DNA of 64,000 nucleotides, taken from the NCBI RefSeq assembly GCF_000471905.2, contig NW_006498572.1, positions 1,222,012 through 1,286,011 of the forward strand. The letters run 5' to 3'. The translations under genes were made by a program, and so were the position numbers. Of the stretch, positions 24,030-35,873 are shown piece after piece (the stretch's first letter is position 1; every line of letters starts with the position of its first letter). This DNA is from Amborella trichopoda. Taxonomy: Eukaryota > Streptophyta > Magnoliopsida > Amborellales > Amborellaceae. The notes below the pieces were generated by a model, which saw nothing but the letters and a program-made list of their open reading frames with translations, was not told the origin of the DNA and did no database searches.

Positions 24030-25385
24030 ATCAGCTCCAAAACAAGGGTGGATTGCTAAAAAAACAATCAGAATTGTAAAAATAAAAAAAAATACACATT
24101 TAATAAATTAAAATATTAATCTCGTTTTTAGACCAAATGACCAAAATACCCTTCAACACTTTTCAACAAATGACAAAATCATTCCTCCATGAGGGACCTC
24201 TTGCCATTACTAGGCCTCAAAAGATTTTCAGACATTTATAGCAGCAATTTGAGCGATCAAACATCTTATAACCGATACGTGAACTATTACAAACGTTTTG
24301 ATACCCTTTGATTGTCTTGTAACGAATTTTTAAGAAAGAACTCAAAATCCGGTCAAGTTTCATAAACTTGAGATTCTTTGACCATCGATTCGGCACCAAC
24401 CATATGTTTTGATTCTTCATTTTGATCACAAATTGAAGAGAATACTCTTACGATCAATTTTGTCCATTTTGGTCTCTGTTTGAGCATGTTCCAATTTTGA
24501 GAAGTCACCGAAAAATGGAATTCTGCCAACCGAAAAAGCATGTCTTCTTCGACCTCAAAATTCAGTGTAACAGACCCATAGTTACGATCATTCACAAAAA
24601 TTATATCAAATTGTAGCTCTTCGGAGCACGGTGGCAATTGACTCATACTTACGACAATCCGACATCGAGATCTTAAGCTATGGCCTCTCAAAGAATTGGA
24701 TGTTCTTCTTTTAAAAATCTGAATTGTCATGTTTCGAGCCCATATTCGCTCTCAAAATTATCTCATTTTGGGTCACGCCATGATGCGTGCCATATGTCAA
24801 AACGAGTGTGTCGTCTAAAGCTAGCCTGTGTTCAAATTTGAGCTTAATTGGACCCAAAATGAACAAGTTATGAGCATTTGAAGTTCATCCCGAAATGAGA
24901 AAACATTGTTTCCATATATGGAAACTGGTTCACTGAGGTTGCACCGCAATAGTATAAAACCCACCCTTTTTAGTTAGTTGGGCACAGAGGGTGAGCTGAA
25001 ATTTGGTACTTGGGAATTTTGCGACATTCCAGATTCAATGGCAGTGGTCGGACACTATTTTGAAACCCATAAAATAGGGCTATAGTTATAGGGTCTATTT
25101 TTAGCATGAAAGGATTTGGATTTGAAAATTGGGCTTCCTCCTGATCATCTCAAAACTTGTCAGAACGCAATGAAATATTCTGGGTATTGTTAGGGCATCC
25201 AAAACTACCCTCTCATGCAATTTGAGGCCATCCTGATACTTCTTCAGAGGTCACCAAATTATAGGTTTATTGCAATAGTGTTCCCATGATCTGCTGGCGT
25301 CTTGGGCACCGATGGGGCCAGGTTACTAACGGCTCTCTTCTTATTCGCTCCGGGGATACAAGTACATCAAAAATGACGTATAACA

Positions 25386-26594
25386 ATTAGTACCCAACTG
25401 ATGAGACCACAAATTTACATTAAAAATAACTTCCTCTTCTCATTACTATCTGGATGAGTTTATGCTCTAAAGTAACTTCACTAACAAAAATCAACCTTGA
25501 ATTCCAAAAAAAGCCCTGTAATTCTCTCCTGTTTTTCATCGGAGCAAGCCTCCACAGTAATAACACAGAAACCCATTAGCCTAACAGTGCGTTGTCCCAA
25601 AAACAAGCACATGCCGCTTCAATTCACAAGCACATGGCCATGCCGCTGCAATTCACAAGCACATGCAACATGCCCATGCTAATGCAATCCACAAGCACAT
25701 GCAACATGCTTATGCTGCACGTATATTCCTTTAGGTATATTGTACAGTCTCCACAAATAAGCAACATGCCCATGCTGCTGTAATTGACGAGCACAATATC
25801 AGAACGCCATGTTGCTGTAGGTATATTCTACAATCTACACAAATAAGCAACACGCCCATGCTGCTACAATTCACAAGCACATGCAACATGCCCATGTTGC
25901 ATGTATATTCATATAGATATATTCTACAGTCTACGTAAATAAGTAAATAAAATTTGTCCTACTTGAATCCATCTCACTAGAGAGAGAAACTAATCAGGAA
26001 AACTCAATGAAACTCTGAGTCGATCATTCAAATCAAGATAACTCAGTGAAACTCTGTATTTTCTTGAGTACATGGTAAAAAAGGCCACCACCCAGATGTA
26101 ATCCTATGGACCATGCCTATATACATATATAAATACATGGCTGGACATTCAACAAAACTACATCTTTCAAAAGCCACAGAGATCTCAAAACACACTCTTG
26201 ATACTCAATTAATATAGATTGCCAATTCAAAAGGCTGAAAGGCACTAAGAGAAAGACTCTCTTGACATAGCTGCTTAATTGAAGGTGATCTAGAGACCAA
26301 ACTCTCCACATAGAAAAACTCATCAAATATCATGTCATGAGCATCAAATGCTATGACATAGTCCCCACACGGCAAAAACACATGTTCATTGTTAAAATGT
26401 ACATTGAAATACATCCACATCATAACCCAAAAATTAAGACATCCACAACCTTTTTTAGATGGTACTCAAGAGAGGAGGGAGAGAGTAAACGAAAGCCATA
26501 GGGATAGAGAAAGAGGGACATGTGAAAATATATGTCTAAAGTTGCCATTAAAAAAGAGTGAGACTCTGAGAGGACCATAGGGATTGCATAATCA
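25386..26594. other. Flank of the LTR element with a CACAAGCACATGC mini-satellite
   Basis: 25590-25910 contains about six copies of a 30-36-bp unit 'aattcacaagcacatgcaac' + 'atgcccatgctgc', mixed with a larger repeated block 'gtatattc...tacagtct'. The rest has no recognised gene; short open frames at 26117-26423 give no known domain. Confidence 0.6.
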
Positions 26595-27593
26595 TCAAAT
26601 ATGATCATTTGATCCACTTCCATACTTAGACTGAATCTTCCTCACATCATTCATCCTGAGGAAGATATTGCTCATATTCATATCTGAGCCGATCCCCATG
26701 CATCCATTTGAAGCGACATCATCTGCAACACCATCAATACAGAAAATGGCATCACAGACCTCATCAATGTGAGGATTAGCAATGTTTTTATATTCTTTAA
26801 CTACAGACCCTAGGCCCGTTACTGTTTCAGTAATCAGCTCTAATGTGTCAGACACTGCCCTCTCCTTCTTCTTTGTCTGGCAACATGTAGTTGAAGCAAT
26901 GGATTAATACTTCTCACTAGCCCTTGAATGTATTGGGTCTCAGGAATGTCCCCCTCTTCAACATCCATTCCATTGTCTTCACCAACCGGAGCCTCCCTCG
27001 TACTCTCACCTATGTCTTCATCATCTAGCATTGAATACTGCTCGGCCATTGGTTCTGTCGTCGAACCTATTCCATTGGCCATTGAATTGCTTAAGATAAT
27101 GCCCAACTCCTCATAATAGGGAAATGGTTTACCCTTGATATGCTTGGCTTCTAGATGTGCCTATACAATATGGACAATTATTAATGGTTAATATTGAAAT
27201 ATACAATAAAATTGATAAATACCAAAGAAGAGCAAGGAATAAACTAACTGCAATGTATTGTTCCCAAAGATCCTCGATACCAGTCATTGTTAGTCTCACC
27301 GAGTCCCACCCAAATCTAGTGTGGTTTATATGGGTTTTAACTATCTCGTAGTTTTTATCCCATGTTTTGAGCTTGTTCTTGAAGTTCTCCCTCCTCATAG
27401 TCATGTCTATTGCCATGATAAAGGCTTTTTCTCTGGCATTCCATTGTGACAGTTTGAAATCCTTCTCTAGCTTACCACATGCATGTACTTGGTCTACTAG
27501 CACATCTAATAAAGCTATTTCCATCCTACAAGTCCACTAAATTTTTTTTGTCTTTGAAGTTACACTCTTGACCTCCATAACCCCATCATCCAT
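26595..27593 (-). pseudogene. PIF/Harbinger ORF1: Myb/SANT-like DNA-binding protein
   Basis: The frame starts at 27593 (MDDGVMEV), meets one stop, then runs 'WTCRMEIALLDVLVDQV', 'FKNKLKTW', 'TRFGWDSVRLTM', 'DLWEQYIA'. A short intron (27161-27249, GT-AG, 89 bp) follows and the frame resumes with 'HLEAKHIKGKPFPYYEELG', as in plant Myb/SANT-like proteins of PIF/Harbinger transposons. A frameshift near 26850 leads into an acidic C-terminus ending at 26595. In active elements this protein helps the transposase bind the transposon ends. It sits next to the transposase on the same strand. The stop and frameshift make it a pseudogene. Confidence 0.8.
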
Positions 27594-27779
27594 GCCTAAT
27601 TAAATTGTCAATATCATTATTTAACAACATGACTTGAAAGCAACATTTCACAGCCATAAGATTAATTCAACACATGACTACATCAACGCATGAATTGAAC
27701 ATGTCATAGTTAGTAGTTAATAAACTAAAAGTTTGATATTCCAACAACATTTGATTAACAAAAAAAAAAACCAAGCAAT

Positions 27780-29088
27780 GCTAAGGTGACCACTCCATAT
27801 TTTCATTTCCATATCATCTCGAAATTTCGCCCAATCATTCCTTTTCCTCTGACTCATCCCAAATGTCTTCGATTCAGGAAAACGTCCTACCACATTGACA
27901 TCTCATCCAATTTCTTGTACTTCACCATCAACTTCTATAATGAAATTATGCAATATAAAACAAGAAATGGCTATCTTCACTTGTGTCCTAACTGGATGAT
28001 TGGTTGCAATCTTGAATATAGAGAACCGCGTTTTGAGGATACCAAAGGCACCTTCAATAGAATTTCGGAGTGAAAAATGTGTTTTGTTGAAGAACTCCTT
28101 ATAGTATTTAGGCATCTGACTACCATGATTGAAATCGCTCTTATAATAATGTGTTTGGCGGTACAGAGAGAAAAATACTTGAATATTTGGGTGGCCAGCA
28201 TTGACCAAGTAGAATTTTCCTATGAAACAAATAGACTATGTTTATTATCACATGTGTTTATATATTTAGAGTTTTAAATATTGAAACACATTAGAGTATT
28301 TACTAAGGGGCACAGGAAGAGGGTCCGTAAATGTGCGTAAATATTGAAGAATACGGGAATTTGATGCCGAACCTTCCCACCCTAGAAGGACATATTGAAA
28401 TTTTAAATTGAAGGAACAATCACCCATAACATCATGTGATGTAAAGCCCTTGTGGTTTTTGTATTTACTTTTAACATACTGACTAACAATAGTGGGGATT
28501 TGGGTTCCATCAACGGCCCCAATGTTGTCCTACATAGACCAAAATTTTAATCAATGAGCAAAGTAGACTCTTCGTAACAATTGATAATTTGGAATGAAAT
28601 AAATATAACTCTGAAATCGCAAACTACCTTGAAGTTGTCTTTAAACCTCTCTTCTCTACTTATTTCTGGTTGTGTAGTCAATTGTGGACATAAAATGTAA
28701 CCAAGGTGGGGTTTTAAAATTGCATTCAGCACACAATTGAAGTGTCAGCTGACAGTCTTCCCAGAGCACCCAATTCATGACCTACCTTGCAATTCCTCAA
28801 GTTGGGCCTAATTGTGTACAAGAATAGAACCAACTGCTCATCTAAAGGTACCAAAAACATATCGTTTATGTATCCTTCTTGCCTAATAGCATCCTTAAGT
28901 TGGAAGTAGGCAGCTTGGCTCATTCTTATTTAGTTACAACAACTCACTTCTTCTATGTGGGTTATGGAGCTACGGAAATTACTGCGCAATGCTCTTCGTT
29001 GGTGACCCCCGTCTCTACGAAAAGCAGTAGCCAGAGCTATGACTAATGCACTTACACTTGCCACATATACAACATAATTTACCATCAT
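27780..29088 (-). pseudogene. PIF/Harbinger transposase (DDE_Tnp_4 / HARBI1-like)
   Basis: Order on the minus strand: N-terminal helix region ('MSQAAYFQLKDAIRQEGY', 'LYTIRPNLRN'); 'FNCVLNAILKPHLGYI'; intron 28530-28627 (98 bp); 'DNIGAVDGTQIPT' with the first catalytic Asp; 'LLGWEGSASNSRIL'; intron 28220-28303 (84 bp); 'KFYLVNAGHPN', where the family has VDAGYPN, so the second catalytic Asp is Asn; and 'RNSIEGAFGILKTRF' with the Glu. It ends in a 'RNDWAKFRDDMEMKIW' tail. Stops at about 28930, 28720 and 27905 and a frameshift near 28745 confirm a dead gene. Both introns keep the frame when removed. I did not find the terminal inverted repeats of the element. Confidence 0.88.
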
Positions 29089-29149
29089 TCCTTCGAAGTC
29101 ATAATAATTTTATCTTCTTGCTTGGTAAATTTTTGGACCTATAAATTCA

Positions 29150-30340
29150 TTTGTCAAATTTTATAGTCATTACCAAATAGAGGCCAAATTAGCCAAAAAC
29201 CGATAACATTATCAAATGGATCGAAAGCAAATACAAGTAATAATGAATCAATACTGAAACAGATCGAACGCAAATACAAGTAATAATGAATTCATGTTCT
29301 CTTGCAGGCATCATTCATCTAGACATACATACTTGTTCTCTATCACAACATCAATACATTATAAGCATAACATTATCAGCATAATGTTATCATAACATTA
29401 TCATACATCTATATCAAAACATCAATACATTATCGACATAATGTTATCAGCATAACCTTATCAATAATACAAACGCAAATACAAGTAATGATGAATAAAT
29501 GTTCTCTTGCAAGCATCATTCATGAAGACATACATACTTGTTCTCGATCATAATATCAATACGTTATAAGCATAACATTATCAGAATAATTCTATCAACA
29601 AAATGTTATTGATGCAAATAAAAATTGGGGTTATCAAAATTTTATTTTATTTTAAGAATAGGAATAGCTATAGGATAAGTTAGGAGGGAAGATTTGGTGT
29701 TTGAGTTGTTTTGGGGGTATGGTTAATTTTAATATTAGACAAAGGGATTTAGATCTCTTATTTTCATGTACTTGAGAGTTTTATTTAGATATTTATGGGA
29801 AATTTAGATGAAGATGGATTTATATATGAGAAGGATAAGCACGAGATATGGAGGCTCATATAGACATTCATATGAGAGAACATAGAGAGAAGAGATTGAG
29901 AGAAAATAGGGAGAAGATATTTACGTCAAAGAGTTATGAGAAAATAGGGAGAAGATGTTTATGTGAAACAGTTGTGTGTGTGTGTGTGTGTAAGAGAGAG
30001 AGTTTATGTTGTGAGGTATTTTATTTATTTATTCATTTATTTATTCCTGTAAATATATTTAAAATGATAAGATTCCTTCATTGTAAAAAGAGCAAATATT
30101 AGAATTGAGTAAAGTTGATCTTGTGAAAAGAAATTTTTGGATTGGAGTCCCTTGCAGACCTAGAAAGATGGTATATTCCCTCAAACGTTTTTTCTTTTTT
30201 CAACTTGTTATTATTTCTCCCCGCATTAGTTATCATAACATTATCATATATCTATATCATAACATCAATACATTACGGCAAAATGTTATCAGCATAGCAT
30301 TATCAATAATAGATCAACACATTATCGACATAATAACACA
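29150..30340. repeat. AT-rich repeats with 'aacattatcagcataatgttatc' palindromic theme
   Basis: 29150-29620 repeats blocks such as 'caaatacaagtaataatgaa' and 'cataacattatcagcataat'. The same block returns at 30228-30330, separated by 600 bp that include a (TG)n tract near 29976-29991. The motif is self-complementary (cattatc/gataatg), so the DNA can fold. No coding sequence is seen. Confidence 0.55.
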
Positions 30341-31400
30341 TATCATTGGGAAGAAAAAGTATGAAGGTAATGAAATTGATAGGTATTTGTGGCCATTAAA
30401 GGTCTTATGAGAGTATGTAATAATATTTTGGTATAGTGGAACAATAAAATCCAATGGAAATATAGTCCAGTAGGACCAAGAATAGAAAATGATGTTTGTC
30501 GAGACTCAGACTAGGCTCAATGAGCTAGACTAATCGAGTTACAAAACCCTAAGTAACTGGACATAGAGCACAACCGATAAGGATTAGCATGGTTATCCTT
30601 TGATTAGGTTGGAGTTGCCCAGGATAGTACGCTAAAGGACTATGTGGCCTTTTGTGTAATGGTAGATATGTAGGGACGAGAGCCAAGGCCTCATCTTGAA
30701 CCATCACATGGCATGTACATATGATAGCCATGTTAGGAAAGTAAATCACCATTGAGAGTGATACGTGTACATGTCCAACAAATAGCCCCCATGTGCACCA
30801 TAGAGTTGTGGTTGCACCAGCTCTGTGTGACCTTGGACCTCTTCTTAAGGAAAAACCTACAATCCATAGACTAGGATTATGTCCCTTCACCTATTGGCTA
30901 ACTTTGGTAGCCCAATCATGAACCCTTGCGATAGTTTATGGGGTCATAGGAACTGCTAGGTCTATTTGAGAAAGTGAGTGTGGATTATAGTTCATACTAG
31001 AAGATGAAATGTTTCAACAAAATTAATATTCCTTAAAATAATTGGATCCAAATCCCATAATTTTGAAATTAATTAACTTGATATTAAATGATTTTTGGAT
31101 TTATAGAATGAATTTTTAAAAGTCTTTGGATATTTTACTTTCTCAAAATGGATTTATACATAGAGAGAAACAATATTTTCAATATTTTAGATATTTAGAG
31201 AGAAAAATCAAATAATCAATTTTATCTGAAAAACGTTTTATTGATTTTAAAATTTCTATTACACATGGGGGCTCATTATACTTCATGGGTCCTGCTAAAA
31301 GATCATGTAGGTAGTGCATGGAGCCCACTAGAGGGCCCATGAGATGCACACCCCTCATTTTGAACTTTTTAATTTTGTGATGAGGTCCTCCAGGTTTTTA
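30341..31400. other. Intergenic sequence, no gene recognised
   Basis: An open frame at 30549-30890 (minus) has no recognisable domain and lies in sequence that reads like degraded LTR DNA. Nothing else could be supported here. Confidence 0.4.
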
Positions 31401-34000
31401 GTCACATATGAGGACCAGATACATTTTCATACTAATATGACGACGAAGCTTCATATGAGGCTTAATGAAATATCCCATGCCATGTAAATACATGATATGA
31501 TCGAGATCCGTCATATGAAAGGCTTGATATTCCTAAGGGAATCTTGACTCGTTGGTTAGTCCTTAAAAGTACTAACCCACAACTGATAATGCAAAAATCC
31601 CGTCGGCTAGACACATTCAAGGTTGACATATATAGTGATGCCATCTCCTTTTGAGACAGGTTCTACGTAAGGACCAAGTTTTTCCGGCCATGGAAACACG
31701 CCTGGTGGAAGGGTCCAATTGTGTAGATGAAGCACACGGCGGTGAACAGAGGAAGGAAGCAACACCACACGCGTGAAGGGAGGAACGCCATGTGTGAACA
31801 AAGGAAGGAGGCAATGCCATTTTGAGAAGAGAGAAAGGCAACGCCACGCACATGAAGGGAGGAACGCCATGCGTGAACAAAGAGAGGGGCAACACCGTTT
31901 GAGGCACCGTCGTGCATGGCAGTACCATGTGTAACATTGTCATGCATGAATAGTGAATGCCACCTGCTGCGTGCATGCAGCTACTCATGCTACTTATCCA
32001 GTTGCATGTGTGGTGTTTGCCACCTGTCACCGCTTGGACTGCCACCTCCCCACCAAGGGAGTACTTAAGCCTCTCCCTCTCTTACATGCCATTCACTTCA
32101 CACACTCTCTCTCTAGAGCCTTTCAACTTGGAGTCCCTTTTGTTAGCTAATGGTCAGCATTGAAGAGCCTTGTTAGAAGTTTGTAGGAGGATATTGTGGG
32201 AGAACCTTTCAGCTTGAGAGATGACGTGATTGTGCTGTAATTTCCAAGAAGGTTTTATGTTTTGTAATATACTTTTAACCCATCAAATAAAGTCCAATTG
32301 ACCTCAAACCTCTGCTATTGGAAAAATATTTGTCCCTACTAAAATGTTCATGTTTGAATCTTGCTCAAATTCTTTATGCATGAATATTTATGCTTCAAAA
32401 TGTACAAGTAGATCACTGTTGATAAATTTAGTAAAAGTGTAGAACTGATATCTCTGTTTTCACGAATTTTGATTAACCAAATGGAGTCAGTTTTCTTCCA
32501 AACCACTTCCATTTGAAATATTTATGAGATGCTTGAAATCACATACCGAACACTTTCGACTTTCTTCCTAAATTGAGAGTTATACAATTATTTGCTGAGA
32601 TATGTCACTGTGGACAGATTTCGTAAAATTAAGAACTATTACTTGGGTTATCACGAACTTTGAATGAACAAATGAAGTCAAAATGTTCTCAAAATGCCCT
32701 TCTTTGAAATATACATGTTTTTACTCGAATTTTGGTTTTGGACGAACTTTAAAATGTTCCATGGATTGTTATAATGGTGCCAAGTGGGACATGTCACTGT
32801 CCCAACTGCACAGTAGGTTTCAGATGGGATGACTCCTTCCAAATGAGCTTTTGAAGGGACAAATGGGGTCCAAACGCTTTCAAGCTACCCTCATTTGAAA
32901 GATAAGCGTATCTAATGAAAAATTAGTTTTGGAATCATTTCTGAATTTCAAATGGATCGAGCATTATGACCCTGTTTATGGCTGGACATCACAGTCGAAA
33001 ATTGCCAAAAAATATGAGATTGTGATACTGAAAATATGACACTGTGATACTGAAAGTATGATACTGTGATACGGTGGCAATGATTAAGACATGTGATTAT
33101 GTTATATGAAGACTATTATATATGCCATGACCACTACGCAATGGGTCCTCCATTGGTAGTGGCTACTCTGATTCTATTATATTAAGACTGTTATATGTGT
33201 CATGACCGCTACGCAAATGGTCCTCCATTGGTAGTGGCTACTCTAATTCTGTTATATTAAGACTGTTATATGTGTCATGACCGCTACACAATGGGTCCTC
33301 CATTAGTAGTGGCTACTCTGATTTTGCTATATTAAGACTGTTATATGTGCCCTGACCGCTACGCAATGGGTCCTCCATTGGTAGTTGGACTTGTGATTCT
33401 GCTATACTGAAAACTGATATTTGTGATATGGTCAGTACGCAATGGGTCCCCCATTGATAGTTGGGTATATTGTACCTCGACTCCTATGATAGGAGTGGAG
33501 TCAAGGAGTGACTGTGAATAATAGGGAGGGTTGCACCCCACAAATTGTCATGGGCACTACGCATTGGGCCCTCCAATGGTAGTGTAACGCTCTGCCGCCA
33601 GAAGGCGTAAAGAGAGGGTCGTGTCTTGTAAGGCCACAGCCTATCGAAAACCCCAAAGCAGGCTGGGTATTGTGTGTATGAGTGAGGACATTAGGGAATG
33701 AGACCTCCATTTGTCATTGTCCTCCCTTATGAATGAGGGTAGTAGTCCCAAGTTACAAGATTAGCTTAGCCTGATGGATGTGGCTTCTACTTCAGGAGTA
33801 AGCAATTTTGTTTTATGCCTGTATGAATTATATATTTTGTATGAGTTTTATCTAATTTTTTGTAGCTTGCTTTGATCTCGCATTTCTATCACGCGTTGAG
33901 CCACTACCGCCTGAGTGACATTCGCGACCTCCGATCTCGATCAAGCACTCTGTCGCCCTCTGATAGGGTACCGTAGGGGTCAGGGGGTGGGGTTGTGATA
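31401..34000 (+). repeat. LTR of a Ty3/gypsy-type element, solo or truncated (left edge uncertain)
   Basis: 33900-34000 reads 'cactctgtcgccctctgat' and ends 'ggggttgtgata'. It matches the 3' part of the well-defined solo LTR at 39387-39958 ('cactctgtcgccctctggt' ... 'gaggtcatgaca'). The upstream part has a CT-rich leader near 32100, an AATAAA-like site at 32285 and a 75-bp tandem array. The left end is a guess: 'tttta' precedes 'gtcacat' at 31401, and 'tttta' also follows 34000. No primer binding site follows 34000, so no internal region is attached. Confidence 0.45.
33126..33580 (+). repeat. 75-bp tandem array, 5-6 copies
   Basis: Units start at 33126, 33201, 33276 and 33351 (exactly 75 bp apart) with the theme 'catgaccgctacgcaatggg' + 'tcctccattggtagtgg', then two more diverged units near 33428 and 33553. 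Confidence 0.9.
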
Positions 34001-35695
34001 TTTTAGGATACATATACTCCTAATGCTCTATGTACACACATCCATGTGATATGTGGAGGAACAGATATGGCTTAATAGTGGCATCTGTCGTTGGTTATGC
34101 ACATATGTTATAACTTGCCATCGGTGATAAGCGATCATGAAGAAGTTTCTGTTTGAGACTGAACTTCAGAATACATATGTTCGCTGGCATAAAATTCCTC
34201 TCCACTGGATACTGGAGAATTTCTGGGTGAGATATGAGATGACTCTTTAAAAAGATCCATCGTATGTTGAAATAATGGGTTTTTGACTGATGAAGATTAA
34301 AGGAAACCTCATTATGATATATTGAGGTGAATTCCTAAATATATATATTAACTGGCTTAACCCATGTCCGTATTCACTGTCGGTTCGGATATGTCCTAAC
34401 TGATACCTTGAAGCTTGATGCATCATATTAGTCGGAGGTTGGATAGCTCGACGGTTAGAGTTGCAAAGCCCATGTCTCTTGCATTCCAAGCATGACAATA
34501 TTCGACTACTATATTGTAATTTCTCCTTTAATGTGAGGAATTTTCAAAAAAATCATAACCATTGGATCATCGATCCAATCACCCTTAAAAGGTGTAGAAA
34601 TGTTCTACGAAGAAGGAAGAAGTATATTCATCGGGATGAACAGAAAGGTGAACCAATGAGTAATAAAAAGGGAGGATGTGTTCTACTCTTTCTTATCGGA
34701 CAGCTCGGCTGATCTGCAAGATTGCATATTTAAAATTCAAAAGAGAGATGGTTAGCCATATCAGATAGGTGTGAATTTGAATTCGTAAATGGTTAAGGGT
34801 CAACCACATTGGATAAGCACAAATTCAATGTTTGCGCGTGAATGAGAATGGAGTTAAGAGATTTAACCACGGTTTTAAAACTCGCGTGAAGCTTTGAGTT
34901 TAAATTCAAATCCATGAAATCCATTCATTTGAACTAAAAGATTAGCTCACAAATTCGAATTCACGTGGAAGATAAGGACAAAATGAAAATCCAGGGCGAA
35001 CGTGAGGAAGAGGACAAGCATCTTCAAGAAATCAACGATGGAGATGATATATGGTGGTTATCAAAGAAAGATTGGTCGCTATCATCTGAAGCAGGTTATA
35101 AAAGCCAGGTGAATAGATGAGAATGGGGTTCACAAATTTTTCCTAGAGATAGGTACTCTTTGAGAGAACATATATCATAGATTGATCAAGTATGAGATAG
35201 AGTGAGAGAAGAGAGAGATAAGAGAAAGAAATCGATTCAGTGCTTTGAGATACCTGCTTGAGGCCCTTTTTCTGAAAGGGACAAGGACGTTAGATTAACA
35301 TCCCCACCATAGACCAAGTATATTGTTTGATATCCCATCTTATGTTATCTCCTTTTATATGTATGTACGTCTTGTTTTGTCAAAAACAAATGTATAGGTT
35401 TTAATGCTATAATCCAAGGTGGTTGGCCTTATTCGATTGTTATTGTGTTATTTGGTCAATGTAAATTGTAACAGGGGATTAAACTCCTAGAACTATTATG
35501 TTCCCAGTATGCAATATAAAAAAACTTGTGTTTTCTATGATATAGAATGCATGGGTGAATTTGACCGCAAATGTGTTGTTCTCTAGTAAAGCATTTAATT
35601 GGAGTCTCAGCATGTTTTAAATTATGTTTTCTTTTTAAAACATCAAATACCCCTTTCTACATATGGCAATACACTTTTCGAAGAGTCCAAATCTC
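34001..35695 (+). repeat. 5' LTR (or its 3' part) of a second Ogre/Tat-like element
   Basis: It lies immediately upstream of an Ogre-type primer binding site. A TATA box (35097-35105) precedes a GA-rich transcribed-leader-like stretch (35180-35230). The left end could not be fixed because the neighbouring LTR ends at 34000. No coding sequence is recognised. Confidence 0.5.
35097..35105 (+). promoter_or_regulatory. TATA box of the second element's LTR
   Basis: It reads 'ttataaaag', about 590 bp upstream of the PBS, followed at the right distance by a purine-rich leader. Confidence 0.5.
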
Positions 35696-35713
35696 TGACG
35701 ACTCCACTGGGGA
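35696..35713 (+). other. Ogre/Tat-type primer binding site
   Basis: It reads TGACGACTCCACTGGGGA, 17 of 18 bases identical to the site at 21705-21722 on the other strand. It shows a second, oppositely oriented element of the same lineage. Confidence 0.8.
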
Positions 35714-35873
35714 CGAGTTCACCCTTCATCTCTAGCAAGGTATAAGAGAGAGTGAAATCTTTTTCTTGTACATATATTCTCGGTTTGGATCTCTTTCTCT
35801 TTCATAACCTCACTTCCTCATCACTCTGACGAGCAATCCCCTGTGTTCTTACACAAGTCGTCAAGCGATACTA

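Larger units (their letters stand above)
1..25385 (-). mobile_element. Giant Ogre/Tat-lineage Ty3/gypsy LTR retrotransposon, decayed, 3' LTR cut by window edge
   Basis: The two ends are long direct repeats: 1-2194 matches the outer part of 21723-25385, and both start on the minus strand with TGTTATACG. Between them the minus strand carries, in order, a primer binding site, gag with a zinc knuckle, RT, RNase H, a second RNase H and integrase, which is the Ty3/gypsy order. The second RNase H, the RT wording (FRDLN, ACPKDDFPLP), the PBS and an extra gene on the opposite strand between pol and the 3' LTR are known traits of the Tat/Ogre lineage. The copy is old: about one base in five or six differs over the last 160 bp of the two LTRs, and every reading frame is broken. 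At more than 25 kb it is at the top of the known size range, partly because of a nested insertion near 14.9-17.2 kb. Confidence 0.88.
21723..25385 (-). repeat. 5' LTR of the Ogre/Tat-like element (about 3.66 kb)
   Basis: The outer end is set by homology with 2194 and the TGTTATACG start (minus strand), the inner end by the PBS. The last 2.1 kb (23240-25385) aligns with 1-2194. The inner part contains GA tracts and a hairpin-repeat array. The five bases after 25385 are 'attag'; the partner duplication would lie left of the window. Confidence 0.8.

Noticed and set aside
30549..30890. 113-residue minus-strand frame
   Set aside because: No known motif, no splice or start context, and the surrounding sequence is degraded repeat DNA.
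31607..32163. Several overlapping frames of 65-142 residues
   Set aside because: Repetitive LTR sequence ('ggaacgccatgcgtgaacaaa' units) keeps many frames open; no protein family fits.
34430..34500. tRNA-like words ('ggatagctcgacggttagag')
   Set aside because: I could not build acceptor, anticodon and T arms around them; the pairing fails.
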